Shown here: positions 8,093-15,661 of the stretch, in pieces | How the letters are laid out: each line of letters starts with the position of its first letter | Position numbering within the stretch: the stretch's first letter is position 1 | Source of the DNA: Acrocarpospora macrocephala | Lineage (GTDB): Bacteria; Actinomycetota; Actinomycetes; Streptosporangiales; Streptosporangiaceae | NCBI RefSeq assembly: GCF_009687865.1 | Contig: NZ_BLAE01000070.1 | Span: forward strand, 1 to 36,121 | Direction: 5' to 3' | Length of the DNA stretch: 36,121 nucleotides | Program-made: the position numbers and the translations under genes | The notes under the pieces: generated by a model | Told to the model about the DNA's origin: nothing | The model's input: only the letters and a program-made list of their open reading frames with translations | Databases searched by the model: none

Positions 8093-8162
8093 ATTGCAAA
8101 TGGATGAGGGAGGCGGAGACTGGGAGGGGTCGGACCACTCCCCGTCGTTGTGGAGGGCGTTA

Positions 8163-9521
8163 ATGGCCGAGCCCACCAGGGTTCTTCTCGACGAGTCGCG
8201 AATCCCCCGTAACTGGTACAACATCGTCGCCGATCTTCCGGTGGCACCGCCACCGCCGTTACATCCCGGAACGCTGCAACCCCTAGGGCCGGACGATCTG
8301 GCCCCTCTTTTCCCCATGGACCTGATTTCCCAGGAAGTCAGCCACCATCGGTTCATTCAGATTCCCGAGGACGTGCTGGAGGTTTACCGGCTCTGGCGGC
8401 CGACGCCGCTGATCCGGGCCCGGCGGCTGGAGAAGAGCCTGGGAACTCCGGCGCGGATCTACTACAAGTACGAAGGCGGGTCCCCCGCCGGATCGCACAA
8501 ACCGAACACCGCCGTGCCGCAGGCGTACTACAACGCCAAGCAGGGCGTGCGCCGCCTGACCACCGAGACGGGCGCGGGCCAGTGGGGCTCGGCCCTCGCC
8601 TTCGCCTGCGCCCAGTACGGCGTGGAATGCGAAATCTGGATGGTCCGCGCGTCCTACGACCAGAAGCCGTACCGGCGTTCACTGATGGGCGTCTACGGCG
8701 CGAAGGTGCACGCCAGCCCGTCCCCCGTCACGAGCGCGGGCAACAAGATCCTCGCCGAGTTCCCCGACTCCCCCGGCAGCCTCGGAATCGCCATCAGCGA
8801 GGCCGTGGAGATCGCGGGACAGCACGACGACACCCGCTACGCCCTGGGTTCGGTCCTCAATCATGTCCTCACCCACCAGACGGTGATCGGCGAGGAGGCC
8901 ATCGAGCAGCTTGCCGCCTTCGGCGAAACCCCGGACGTCATCGTCGGCTGCACCGGCGGAGGCTCCAACTTCGCGGGCCTGACCTTCCCCTTCTTCCGCG
9001 AAAAGCTCGCCGGCCGGATGAACCCCACCATCCGCGCCGTCGAACCCGCGGCCTGCCCGACGTTCACCCGGGGCACCTACGCGTACGACTTCGGCGACAC
9101 CGCCGGCTTCACCCCGCTCCTCAAGATGCACACGCTCGGCCACGACTTCGTGCCCGACCCGATCCACGCGGGCGGCCTGCGCTACCACGGCATGGCGCCC
9201 CTGCTGTCCCACATGTACGAGCTCGGCATGTTCGAAGCCACCGCCATGGGCCAGCGGGAATGCTTCGAGGCGGGGGTGCGATTCGCCCGTACCGAGGGGA
9301 TCGTCCCGGCCCCGGAACCGACGCACGCGCTGGCCGAGACGATCGCGGAGGCGGTGCGGTGCCGCGAGAGCGGCGAGGAGAAGGTGATTCTGACCGCGCT
9401 GTGCGGCCATGGGCACTTTGATCTGGCGGCCTATGACCGTTATCTGGCCGGGGAGATGGACGACTTCGCTCTCACACAGGAACGAATCGACCAGGCACTG
9501 GCCACTTTGCCGAGGGTCTGA
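8163..9521 (+). CDS. trpB: TrpB-like PLP-dependent enzyme (tryptophan synthase beta, TrpB2 type)
   Basis: A 452-aa fold-type II PLP enzyme. The PLP lysine sits in GSHKPN (about K113), preceded by [11 protein letters not shown], with the phosphate-binding glycine loop CTGGGSN near 263-269. The N-terminal 60-residue extension and the HKPN rather than HKIN context mark the TrpB2 subgroup, which makes L-tryptophan from indole and serine without a tight TrpA partner. No trpA or other trp gene is in the window, so it may work as a stand-alone indole-salvage enzyme. An ATG at 8163 with GGAGGG 5 bases upstream was preferred to an upstream in-frame start at 8094 that would add a low-complexity leader. 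A perfect hairpin terminator follows directly. Confidence 0.9.
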   Translation: MAEPTRVLLDESRIPRNWYNIVADLPVAPPPPLHPGTLQPLGPDDLAPLFPMDLISQEVSHHRFIQIPEDVLEVYRLWRPTPLIRARRLEKSLGTPARIYYKYEGGSPAGSHKPNTAVPQAYYNAKQGVRRLTTETGAGQWGSALAFACAQYGVECEIWMVRASYDQKPYRRSLMGVYGAKVHASPSPVTSAGNKILAEFPDSPGSLGIAISEAVEIAGQHDDTRYALGSVLNHVLTHQTVIGEEAIEQLAAFGETPDVIVGCTGGGSNFAGLTFPFFREKLAGRMNPTIRAVEPAACPTFTRGTYAYDFGDTAGFTPLLKMHTLGHDFVPDPIHAGGLRYHGMAPLLSHMYELGMFEATAMGQRECFEAGVRFARTEGIVPAPEPTHALAETIAEAVRCRESGEEKVILTALCGHGHFDLAAYDRYLAGEMDDFALTQERIDQALATLPRV

Positions 9522-9526
9522 CAAGA

Positions 9527-9555
9527 TACGGCTCCCGCCGTGTGCGGGAGCCGTA
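9527..9555 (+). terminator. Perfect 12-bp stem hairpin after trpB
   Basis: TACGGCTCCCGC (9527-9538) pairs perfectly with GCGGGAGCCGTA (9544-9555) around a 5-base loop, beginning 6 bases after the trpB stop. There is no U-tract, as usual for actinobacterial intrinsic terminators. It separates trpB from the downstream phosphatase gene. Confidence 0.85.
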
Positions 9556-9610
9556 CAGTCTGGCAAAAAGCCTGAAATGCGTCGGAGCTCCTAATTACCA
9601 TTCTGGAGAG

Positions 9611-11347
9611 ATGAACCGGAACAGCGTGATCAAGGACCCCGTGCCCGGGGACCGGGCCGAATGGCGGCGCCGGAGTGCCAGTTCCGCGCATGAGCGGCTG
9701 GCATTCCTCAATGAGGCCAGCCGCCGGATCGGCAGCACGCTCGATCTCGCCGAAACCGGCCGCGAACTGATGGACGTGACCGTGCCGCGCTTCGCGGACA
9801 CCGCCGCGATCATGGTGCAGGACCGGCTGGTCATCGACGGCGAGTTCCCCTCCCGCGCGGCCGACGGGTCCGCGCTGGTACGGCGGGTCGCCATCGGCGT
9901 GGCCGAGGAGAGCGCCGACGACTGGACGGAGGCCTTCCCCGTCGGGGAGGTGATGGTTTACCCCGCCACGCTGCCACACGCGCAGTGCATGGCCACCAGC
10001 AAGACGATCATGTATCCGGAGCTGGACGAGGAGACCGCGCGCCTGATCGGCGCCAGCCTGGACCGCGAAGTGGTCACCAAGCTGCTCTCCGGCGGCTCGT
10101 TCCTGGCGGTGCCGCTGCGCGCCCGGGGCCGGGTGCTCGGCTGCGCGGTGTTCACCCGCAGGCCGGGCGGCCAGGCGTTCGAGGAGCAGGACGTCGCGGT
10201 CGCCGAGGAACTGGCCGCCAGGACCGCCGTCTGCGTCGACAACGCCCGCCTCTACACCCGCGAACGCCGGACCGCGCTGACCCTGCAGAGCAGCCTGCTC
10301 CCGGCCGACCTGCACCAGCCGCTGGGCATGGACATCGCCACCCGTTACCTGCCGGCCAGCGACCTGATGGGCGTCGGCGGCGACTGGTTCGACGTGATCC
10401 CGCTGCCGGGCTGCCGGGCCGCGCTGGTGGTCGGCGACGTGATGGGCCACGGCACCAGGGCGGCGGCCACCATGGGCCAGCTGCGCACCGCCGCCCGCAC
10501 GCTGGCCAGCCTCGACCTGCCCCCGGACGAGTTACTGTTCCGGCTGAGCCGGATGAGCCAGGACCTGGACCCGACCCAGATCGCGACCTGCGTGTACGCG
10601 GTGTACGACCCGGTCACCCGCGCCTGCGCGATCGCCCGGGCCGGGCACATGCCGCCGGTGCTGATCCACGACGACGGCGCCACCGAGATCATCGATCTGC
10701 CCGCCTGCCTGCCGCTCGGCATCGGCAACGAGCCGATGGAGATGCGGGAGATGATCCTCCCGGCCGGGAGCGTGCTGGCCCTCTACACCGACGGCCTGGT
10801 GGAGAGCCGGGCCAGGGACATCGACGAGGGCATCACCGCGTTGCGCCGGCTGCTGTCGATCCAGCGTGGCGACCTCGAGGAGATGTGCGACGTCACGATC
10901 AGCAGTCAGCGGCCCGGGGACGAGCGGGACGACATCGCGCTGCTGCTGGCCCGGGTGCACGAGCTGGCCCCGGATGAGACGGCGTTCTGCGCGCTGCCCG
11001 CCGATCCCCGCTTCGTCGGGCATTCCCGCAGGTTCGTCCGGGCCACGCTGAACGCGTGGGGTCTTGGCGGTGTGGTGGACACCACCGAGCTGATCGTGAG
11101 CGAGCTGGTCACCAACGCGCTCAAGCACGGCTGGCCGCCGATCGAGCTGCGGCTGCTGCGCGGCCGCGGGCGGACCCTGGTCTGCGAGGTCTCCGACGGT
11201 TCCCCGACCCCGCCCGCGGTGCGCGCCCCGACCTCGGAGGACGACACCGGGCGAGGTCTCCAGCTGATCAAGCGGCTGACCTACCGCTGGGGGACTCGCC
11301 CGACCCCGGTCGGCAAGATCGTCTGGGTGGAGCTGCGGCTGCCATAG
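9611..11347 (+). CDS. GAF - SpoIIE PP2C phosphatase - HATPase regulator
   Basis: A 578-aa cytosolic three-domain stress-signalling protein. The N-terminal helix ERLAFLNEASRRIGSTLDL leads into a GAF-like sensor (about 30-200). A PP2C/SpoIIE phosphatase follows (about 215-440) with metal-binding motifs GVGGDWFDVI, VVGDVMGHG, GHMPPVL, YTDGLVE and RDDIALLLAR. The last ~120 residues are an RsbW-like ATPase with N-box ELIVSELVTNALKHG and DTGRGLQLIKRLTYRWG. Such fusions are common in actinomycetes, where phosphatase and anti-sigma kinase activities act on STAS anti-sigma antagonists in partner-switching networks. No STAS or sigma gene is nearby, so partners are encoded elsewhere. ATG 9611 has GGAG only 2 bases away; a GTG at 9542 lies inside the terminator and was rejected. 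Confidence 0.9.
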   Translation: MNRNSVIKDPVPGDRAEWRRRSASSAHERLAFLNEASRRIGSTLDLAETGRELMDVTVPRFADTAAIMVQDRLVIDGEFPSRAADGSALVRRVAIGVAEESADDWTEAFPVGEVMVYPATLPHAQCMATSKTIMYPELDEETARLIGASLDREVVTKLLSGGSFLAVPLRARGRVLGCAVFTRRPGGQAFEEQDVAVAEELAARTAVCVDNARLYTRERRTALTLQSSLLPADLHQPLGMDIATRYLPASDLMGVGGDWFDVIPLPGCRAALVVGDVMGHGTRAAATMGQLRTAARTLASLDLPPDELLFRLSRMSQDLDPTQIATCVYAVYDPVTRACAIARAGHMPPVLIHDDGATEIIDLPACLPLGIGNEPMEMREMILPAGSVLALYTDGLVESRARDIDEGITALRRLLSIQRGDLEEMCDVTISSQRPGDERDDIALLLARVHELAPDETAFCALPADPRFVGHSRRFVRATLNAWGLGGVVDTTELIVSELVTNALKHGWPPIELRLLRGRGRTLVCEVSDGSPTPPAVRAPTSEDDTGRGLQLIKRLTYRWGTRPTPVGKIVWVELRLP

Positions 11348-11350
11348 GTT

Positions 11351-11743
11351 TCAGGCTACGGAGCCTCTGGGTGGGACGACCAGCGCGTAGATGACGAACA
11401 GGCTCAGCGCGATGGAGATGATCGACCAGAGCGGGAACGCCGCGGCGAACGCGAACTGGCCGAGCATGGCGAGCCCGGCCATGATGATTCCCAGGGTGCG
11501 TGCCCACATCTTCCCGGCGAGGATCCCGAATCCGGCGGCGAGCTGGAGGATGCCGATGATCAGCCAGATCACGCCCCAGGCGGTGAAGTTCCAGAGCAGG
11601 ATGTGGCTGTAGTAGCTGCTGCGGAAGAGCGAGACGAGCCCGCCGATGATGTTGAAGAGTCCTACCGTGATGCCGATGATCCCGGCGAAGCCGAGCCAGT
11701 TGGAGTGCGTCGACGGCATCCGTCCGGGCGATGCGGTGGTCAC
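11351..11743 (-). CDS. DUF7144 family membrane protein
   Basis: A 130-aa integral membrane protein with four hydrophobic segments (GIIGITVGLFNIIGGLVSLF, TAWGVIWLIIGILQLAAGFG, TLGIIMAGLAMLGQFAF and WSIISIALSLFVIYALVV). The spacing of Gly/Trp and the final positively charged tail match the actinobacterial DUF7144 family, whose function is unknown. The GTG start is supported by GGGAGG 6 bases upstream. It is convergent with the SpoIIE-type phosphatase: the two stop codons are only a few bases apart. Upstream is an AT-richer promoter region (11765-11900). Confidence 0.8.
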   Translation of the reverse strand: MTTASPGRMPSTHSNWLGFAGIIGITVGLFNIIGGLVSLFRSSYYSHILLWNFTAWGVIWLIIGILQLAAGFGILAGKMWARTLGIIMAGLAMLGQFAFAAAFPLWSIISIALSLFVIYALVVPPRGSVA

Positions 11744-12394
11744 GAGTTACCTCCCAGTCGAATCGAGGGACTCTTCACCATAGGCACATAAATGGGCTTA
11801 TCTCATTATTTCTGGCACAAAAATGGCGGGGTATTTATTTCCTTTACGGCGAAATGACTGTTCATCGAGTGCCATTAGGTATTTCGCGGTGTACGAATCG
11901 TTCGGGGGAAATGGGGAGTTCAGGGCGTTGCTGCTCATGTAACGACAGCCCTGGTGGATCGATCCAGCCTCTCTGGAACGTTGCGTCTCGTGATCATGTT
12001 GCCCTTGGCCGGCGCGATCTCCGGTCCGGTGGTCTGGAAGTTTCCTAGGTGCCGGACCCTCGTGATCATGTTGCCTTTGGCCAACGCAATCGCCGGTCCG
12101 CTGGTCTTTCCTGGGTGCCGGACCCGGCTGCCAAGCCGGGCGCGGTTCCCCAGTTTCCGCTGGGTGGCTTGATTCTCGGCCTGCGGGCGCGATCGGCGGG
12201 TCGCCCTGGCTGGTCAAGGCTCCAGCCGAATGCGGCGATATCCTCCGATCTGGCCAAGTCGCGGACGATCGGGGCGGTCCCCGAGCCAGAGCAGGGCGAT
12301 CAGTGTGGTGGCCTGATCACGCCCAGCTCAGCTCGGCATTGGCTGACATCCCCGCTGATCTCGGGCTTGCCGTCCATGGTGGTCCAGGAGGGAA
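11744..12394. other. 651-bp intergenic region with AT-rich segment and tandem repeat
   Basis: No convincing gene. 11765-11900 is clearly AT-richer than its surroundings (runs such as TTATTTCTGG and GGTATTTATTTCC) and probably holds the promoter of the DUF7144 gene. 11987-12128 holds a 72-bp tandem repeat (listed separately). A minus-strand open frame over 11798-12217 is repeat-derived, has no SD and reads as low-complexity, so I do not call it. The rest shows no structure I can name. Confidence 0.55.
11987..12128 (+). repeat. 72-bp tandem repeat, two copies
   Basis: CTCGTGATCATGTTGCC starts at 11987 and again at 12059. The copies stay alignable through ATC.CCGGTCCG.TGGTCT and GGTGCCGGACC. 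Each contains the palindrome TGATCA. A degraded partial copy (TCTGGAACGTT) precedes the first. Noncoding as far as I can see; function unknown. Confidence 0.75.
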
Positions 12395-13000
12395 ATGACG
12401 GGAACGCTTCGACGAGTTAACGTCAGAAGGGTGAGCATCGATATCAGAGACGCCTACCGGCGGGCCCTCGATGCCTTCGGTCAGCGCGTCCACCTTATTA
12501 AGGCCGACCAGTGGGAGGTCATCACGCCGTGCGTGGACTGGAATGTCCGCGCGCTGGTCAACCATCTCGTGAACGAGAGCCTGTGGGCGCCTGAGCTGCT
12601 CGCGGGCCGTACTGTCGGGGAGGTCGGCGACGTCTTCGACGGCGACCTGCTGGGCGATGATCCGATCAAGGCGTTCGACACGGCCGCGCACGAGGCCGTG
12701 CAGGCGTCCGCCTCGGCGGGCGCGCTGACCCGGGTCGTGCACCTGTCGTTCGGGGACGTGCCGGGCGAGGAGTACATCACCGAGCTGTTCGCGGACGCGC
12801 TCATCCACACCTGGGACCTGTCCCAGGCGATCGGCGTCGTCGACCGGCTCGATCCGGAACTGGTCGACGCCTGCGCGACATGGTTCGCGGGTGCGGAGGA
12901 GGCCTACCGGCAGTCAGGCGTTATAGGAGAACACGCCGAGGTACCCGCCGAGGCCGACCCCCAGACCCGTTTACTGGCCGCATGGGGCCGCCGCGCTTAG
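12395..13000 (+). CDS. TIGR03086-type metal-binding / maleylpyruvate isomerase N-terminal family protein
   Basis: A 201-aa four-helix-bundle protein of the DinB / mycothiol-dependent maleylpyruvate isomerase N-terminal superfamily. Signs are VSIDIRDAYRRALDAFGQRV at the start, then TPCVDWNVRALVNHLVNE (helix with the first metal His), and EEYITELFADALIHTWDLSQAIG (second metal cluster). The length fits TIGR03086. These proteins use a divalent metal and often mycothiol, but individual substrates are mostly unknown. ATG 12395 has AGGAGG 3 bases away; GTG 12431 would start exactly at the family's conserved N-terminus but has its SD immediately adjacent. The start is therefore uncertain by 12 codons. 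It is convergent with the bL37 gene. Confidence 0.85.
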   Translation: MTGTLRRVNVRRVSIDIRDAYRRALDAFGQRVHLIKADQWEVITPCVDWNVRALVNHLVNESLWAPELLAGRTVGEVGDVFDGDLLGDDPIKAFDTAAHEAVQASASAGALTRVVHLSFGDVPGEEYITELFADALIHTWDLSQAIGVVDRLDPELVDACATWFAGAEEAYRQSGVIGEHAEVPAEADPQTRLLAAWGRRA

Positions 13001-13050
13001 GAGCGCCTAACAGTCCGAGCCGCGTTCGTGCGCTTGTGGCCGCTTGGGCG

Positions 13051-13128
13051 TCAGCGGCCGGTGGGGCGCTTGCCGTGGTTGGCCTTCTTCTTCTTGCGTG
13101 CCTTCGACTTGCGCTGGCGCTTACCCAT
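13051..13128 (-). CDS. 50S ribosomal protein bL37 (25 aa)
   Basis: A 25-codon, extremely basic ORF: MGKRQRKSKARKKKK followed by ANHGKRPTGR. The ANHGKRP signature and size match bL37, the tiny actinobacterial 50S protein described in mycobacterial ribosome structures (family identification from memory). AAGGA lies 7-8 bases upstream of the ATG. It is divergent from the deoR-type gene, with 138 bp between starts, and convergent with the DinB-like gene. It is too short for ordinary gene callers and easily missed. Confidence 0.8.
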   Translation of the reverse strand: MGKRQRKSKARKKKKANHGKRPTGR

Positions 13129-13215
13129 GGGTGAGTCCTTTCGCTCGTCGTGACATATGACGACACTCTCCTCCGGAGGACGTACCCCGACAAGACCCCA
13201 TGCCTGTCATCATGA

Positions 13216-13256
13216 TTCAACATTGGATGTGCCATAATTTGTTGAAATCTGTTGAT
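13216..13256 (+). promoter_or_regulatory. Candidate DeoR operator
   Basis: TTCAACA (13216-13222) is inverted to TGTTGAA (13240-13246), and a further TGTTGAT lies exactly 10 bases on (13250-13256), just before the SD of the DeoR gene. Repeated TGTTGA words at helical spacing in front of a DeoR-family gene suggest an autoregulatory operator. The assignment is inferred. Confidence 0.5.
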
Positions 13257-13266
13257 AGGAGGGGTG

Positions 13267-14073
13267 ATGCTGGCGCAGCAACGGCAGCAGGCGATCCTCG
13301 AACGGGTTCGCCGGACCGGTGGCGTGCGGGTCGCCGACCTGGTCCGCGACCTCGGGGTCTCCGACATGACGATCCGGCGTGACCTGGAGGTCCTGGCCGA
13401 ACGTGGCCTGCTGGAGAAGGTGCACGGCGGCGCCACCGTCGCCGGTCCCGGCTCCACCGAAGAGCCCGGCTTCGCCGCCAAGTCGGTACGGCAACAGCAG
13501 GAGAAGGAGGCCATCGCCCGGCACGCGGCCCACCTGATCCGCCCCGGCAGCTCGGTCGCCCTCTCCGCCGGGACCACCACCTGGACGTTCGCCCACCACC
13601 TGGTCGACGTGCCCGAACTGACCGTGATCACCAACTCCCTCCAGGTCGCCGACGTCTTCCACCGCGCCGGCCGCCCCGACCAGACGATCATTCTGGTCGG
13701 CGGGGTACGGACTCCGTCCGACGCCCTCGTCGGCCCGGTCGCCGTGGCCGCCATCCGCTCCCTCAACGTGGACGTGCTGGTCCTGGGCGTACACGGGATG
13801 AGCCTGCGGGCCGGATTCACCACCCCGAACCTGCTGGAGGCCGAGACCGACCGCGAACTCGTGGCCGCCGCCCAGCAACTGGTCGTCCTCGCCGACCACA
13901 CCAAATGGGGCACGATCGGCATCAGCAGCATCGCCCGCCTGGACCAGGCCCACGTCGTGGTCACCGACACCGGCCTCCCCGAACCGGCCAGAGCCGAACT
14001 GGCCGACCAGGTCGGCGAACTCATCGTCGCGGGAAGCGCCCAGAACGAGGTCACCCAGAAGGAGGCGCTGTGA
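13267..14073 (+). CDS. DeoR/GlpR family transcriptional regulator
   Basis: A 268-aa sugar-responsive regulator. The N-terminal DeoR helix-turn-helix is clear: QQAILERVRRTGGVRVADLVRDLGVSDMTIRRDLEVLAERGLLEKVHGGA (about 6-55). The C-terminal part is the DeoRC sugar-phosphate-binding domain with SVALSAGTTTWTFAHHL, TVITNSLQVADV, ILVGGVRTPSDALVGP and VLADHTKWG. ATG 13267 is preceded by AGGAGG. Its stop overlaps, as GTGA, the first of two small leader ORFs that lead into galT, so it is the first gene of a galactose operon and very likely controls it. A candidate operator lies just upstream. Confidence 0.9.
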   Translation: MLAQQRQQAILERVRRTGGVRVADLVRDLGVSDMTIRRDLEVLAERGLLEKVHGGATVAGPGSTEEPGFAAKSVRQQQEKEAIARHAAHLIRPGSSVALSAGTTTWTFAHHLVDVPELTVITNSLQVADVFHRAGRPDQTIILVGGVRTPSDALVGPVAVAAIRSLNVDVLVLGVHGMSLRAGFTTPNLLEAETDRELVAAAQQLVVLADHTKWGTIGISSIARLDQAHVVVTDTGLPEPARAELADQVGELIVAGSAQNEVTQKEAL

Positions 14074-14240
14074 AGAAGACCGCACTCCATGTCACCTCAG
14101 GGCGAAACCTCCTGGGAGAGGGTGCCGTGAAGAAGATCATCACCCCTCTCGGCACAGCACAAAACCTCCCAAAGAGCGCCGCGAACAAGACCATCAACCA
14201 CCTCGCCTCAGGACGAGTCCTCCTGAGAGAGGTGCCATGA
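14070..14240 (+). CDS. Leader ORF A: three galT-start-like repeats (56 aa)
   Basis: A GTG-initiated 56-codon frame linked to the deoR stop by GTGA, with AAGGAGG 4 bases before the GTG. It consists of three successive units resembling the galT N-terminus: VKKTALHVTSGRNLL, VKKIITPLGTAQNLP and ANKTINHLASGRVLL. It ends in a stop that overlaps the next start (ATGA at 14237). The frame and couplings look designed for translation, but the product is a repeat peptide with no known function. It could be a coupling leader or simply duplication debris that remained in frame. Confidence 0.55.
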   Translation: MKKTALHVTSGRNLLGEGAVKKIITPLGTAQNLPKSAANKTINHLASGRVLLREVP

Positions 14241-14350
14241 AGAAGCCCATCGTCCCTCTCGCCGCAGCACAGAACCTCCCAAAGGCCGCCGCGAAGAAGA
14301 CCGTCAACCACCTCGCCTCAGGACGAGTCCTTCTAAGAGAGGCGTCGTGA
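14237..14350 (+). CDS. Leader ORF B: two galT-start-like repeats (37 aa)
   Basis: An ATG-initiated 37-codon frame overlapping the stop of leader A (ATGA) and ending in a stop that overlaps the galT GTG (GTGA at 14347). GAGAGG lies 4 bases before the ATG. It encodes MKKPIVPLAAAQNLP and AKKTVNHLASGRVLLREAS, again copies of the galT N-terminus. With both overlaps intact, ribosomes could pass from deoR through A and B into galT. Function unknown; it may be a non-functional duplicate. Confidence 0.5.
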   Translation: MKKPIVPLAAAQNLPKAAAKKTVNHLASGRVLLREAS

Positions 14351-15408
14351 AGAAGACCCTCATCCATCTCGCCGACGGTCGGGAGTTGTTCTATTTTGAC
14401 CGTTCCGATGCTGCTGATCGGAGCGCTCCAGATGAACGTGATCTTCCCCCGCGTCCGCTCCCGTCGGAGATGCGTTATGACCCGTTGATGGATGAATGGG
14501 TGACCATCGCCCGCCACCGGCAGACCCGCACGCACCTCCCCGCCGCCGAGGAATGCCCGCTCTGTCCCGCCCACCCTGGTTCGGAGGTTCCGTCTTGGTA
14601 TGACGTGGCCGTCTTTGAGAACCGTTTTCCCTCGTTCAGCTTCGGTGCCCACGACTACGAGCCGGTTGGCGGTCTCAGTGAGGTCCGGCCGGGCCTGGGC
14701 CGCTGTGAGGTCGTCTGCTTCACCCCCGACCACCAGGCGTCCTTCGCGTCGCTCTCCCCCGACCAGGTCGAGTTGGTGATGGAGGCCTGGGTGGACCGTA
14801 CCGCGGAGTTGTCGGCGTTGCCGGGCGTCGAGCAGGTGTTCTGCTTCGAGAACCGGGGTGCGGAGATCGGGATCACGCTGCCGCATCCGCATGGGCAGAT
14901 CTACGGGTATCCGTACGTGACGCCGCGGACGCGGCAGATGCTGGACAGCGCGGAGCGATATCGGGGCAATCTGTTCGCCGACGTGCTGGCCGCCGAACGC
15001 GCGGGGCCCCGGGTGATCGCCGCCAACGCGTACTGGACCGCGTTCGTGCCGGCCGCCGCGCGGTACCCATTCGAGGTGCATCTCTATCCGCATCGTCAGG
15101 TGCCCGATCTGCCCGCGCTGGACCCGGCGGAGCGCGCGGCGTTCGGTCCGGTGTACACCGATGTGCTGCGGCGCCTGGACGGGCTGTTCGGCGTCACGAT
15201 GCCGTACGTGGCGGCTTGGCATCAGGCGCCGGTGTCGGAGCGGCGCGAGCTGGCCTACCTGCACCTGCAGCTGTTCAGCATCCGGCGGGCCCCCGGCAAG
15301 CTGAAGTATCTGGCAGGATCGGAGTCCGCGATGGGGGCCTTCGTCAACGACATCCGCCCCGAGGAGGCCGCCGACATGCTCCGAGATCAGGAAAGCCAGC
15401 CAGACTGA
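14347..15408 (+). CDS. galT: Galactose-1-phosphate uridylyltransferase
   Basis: A 353-aa Leloir-pathway enzyme that swaps UMP between UDP-glucose and galactose-1-phosphate, in the cytosol. The HIT-superfamily active site HPHGQ is at about 180-184, with the nucleophilic second His. A zinc site is suggested by CPLC (C70, C73) with a later His. Other family landmarks are RYDPLMDEWVTIARHRQ, FENRFPSFS and FEVHLYPHRQVPDL. GTG 14347 has AGAGAGG 4 bases upstream and overlaps the stop of leader ORF B. No galK or galE follows; the upstream DeoR-type gene is the likely regulator. The N-terminal 18 codons are the template of the upstream repeat array. Confidence 0.95.
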   Translation: MKKTLIHLADGRELFYFDRSDAADRSAPDERDLPPRPLPSEMRYDPLMDEWVTIARHRQTRTHLPAAEECPLCPAHPGSEVPSWYDVAVFENRFPSFSFGAHDYEPVGGLSEVRPGLGRCEVVCFTPDHQASFASLSPDQVELVMEAWVDRTAELSALPGVEQVFCFENRGAEIGITLPHPHGQIYGYPYVTPRTRQMLDSAERYRGNLFADVLAAERAGPRVIAANAYWTAFVPAAARYPFEVHLYPHRQVPDLPALDPAERAAFGPVYTDVLRRLDGLFGVTMPYVAAWHQAPVSERRELAYLHLQLFSIRRAPGKLKYLAGSESAMGAFVNDIRPEEAADMLRDQESQPD

Positions 15409-15511
15409 TTACGGATTGATCTCTAATAGGTCGCGACTTTAGGTGGCATGACCATCCCATTGCCATTACTATCCACTGCAACCGGCCGATTCACCCGGGT
15501 CTCACGTGAGA

Positions 15512-15650
15512 TCACATGTCTCGTCCGGTACGCCTAATCCCGAGTGCCTCACTCGGGAACCGGGGACCCAAGGTACCTGGGGTGAACGCGCGCGAGCGCC
15601 AGGGCTATCTCCTGCCCGAACCCGTCAGCTAACCCGGTCGGCAGATGGAG
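15512..15650 (+). ncRNA. ydaO/yuaA-type cyclic di-AMP riboswitch
   Basis: The conserved words of the ydaO class appear in order: GGTACGCCTAATCC, a P-stem with GAACCGGGGACCCA, CCTGGGGTGAA, AGGGCTATC, then CCGAACCCGTCAGCTAACC and a closing GGTCGGCAG just before the SD of the next gene. Several short complementary arms (for example CCGAGTG with CACTCGG at 15540-15555) support the fold. In Streptomyces this riboswitch senses c-di-AMP and controls cell-wall hydrolases such as RpfA. Here it precedes a secreted wall-associated protein, consistent with that role. Boundaries are approximate. Confidence 0.88.
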
Positions 15651-15655
15651 AGGAG
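15647..15655 (+). promoter_or_regulatory. Strong SD six bases before a CTG codon
   Basis: GGAGAGGAG sits directly after the riboswitch. With a 6-base spacer the codon in the initiating position is CTG (15662). No ATG, GTG or TTG in the reading frame lies at a workable distance. Confidence 0.6.
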
Positions 15656-15661
15656 TGGGCG

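Larger units (their letters stand above)
14070..14391 (+). repeat. Tandem array of galT start cassettes (five units plus galT itself)
   Basis: Units start at 14070, 14127, 14181, 14237 and 14291; the sixth is the authentic galT start at 14347. Unit lengths are 57, 54, 56, 54 and 56 bases. Units 1, 3 and 5 are of type A (KKT..H..SGR..L, ending in an AGAGAGG- or GGAGAGGG-like SD followed by 4-5 bases and a start codon). Units 2 and 4 are of type B (KK.I.PL..AQNLPK, ending in AAAG and a non-start GCG). An A-B pair forms a ~110-bp higher-order unit (14127-14236 and 14237-14346). Confidence 0.9.

Noticed and set aside
8122-8143. Possible hairpin GGGAG...CTCCC before trpB, as a tryptophan attenuator
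   Set aside because: Only a 5-bp stem, no Trp-rich leader peptide and no T-box sequence.
11798-12217. Minus-strand 139-codon frame in the 651-bp spacer
   Set aside because: Its repeats come from the 72-bp tandem DNA repeat; no SD; codon use does not fit the genome.
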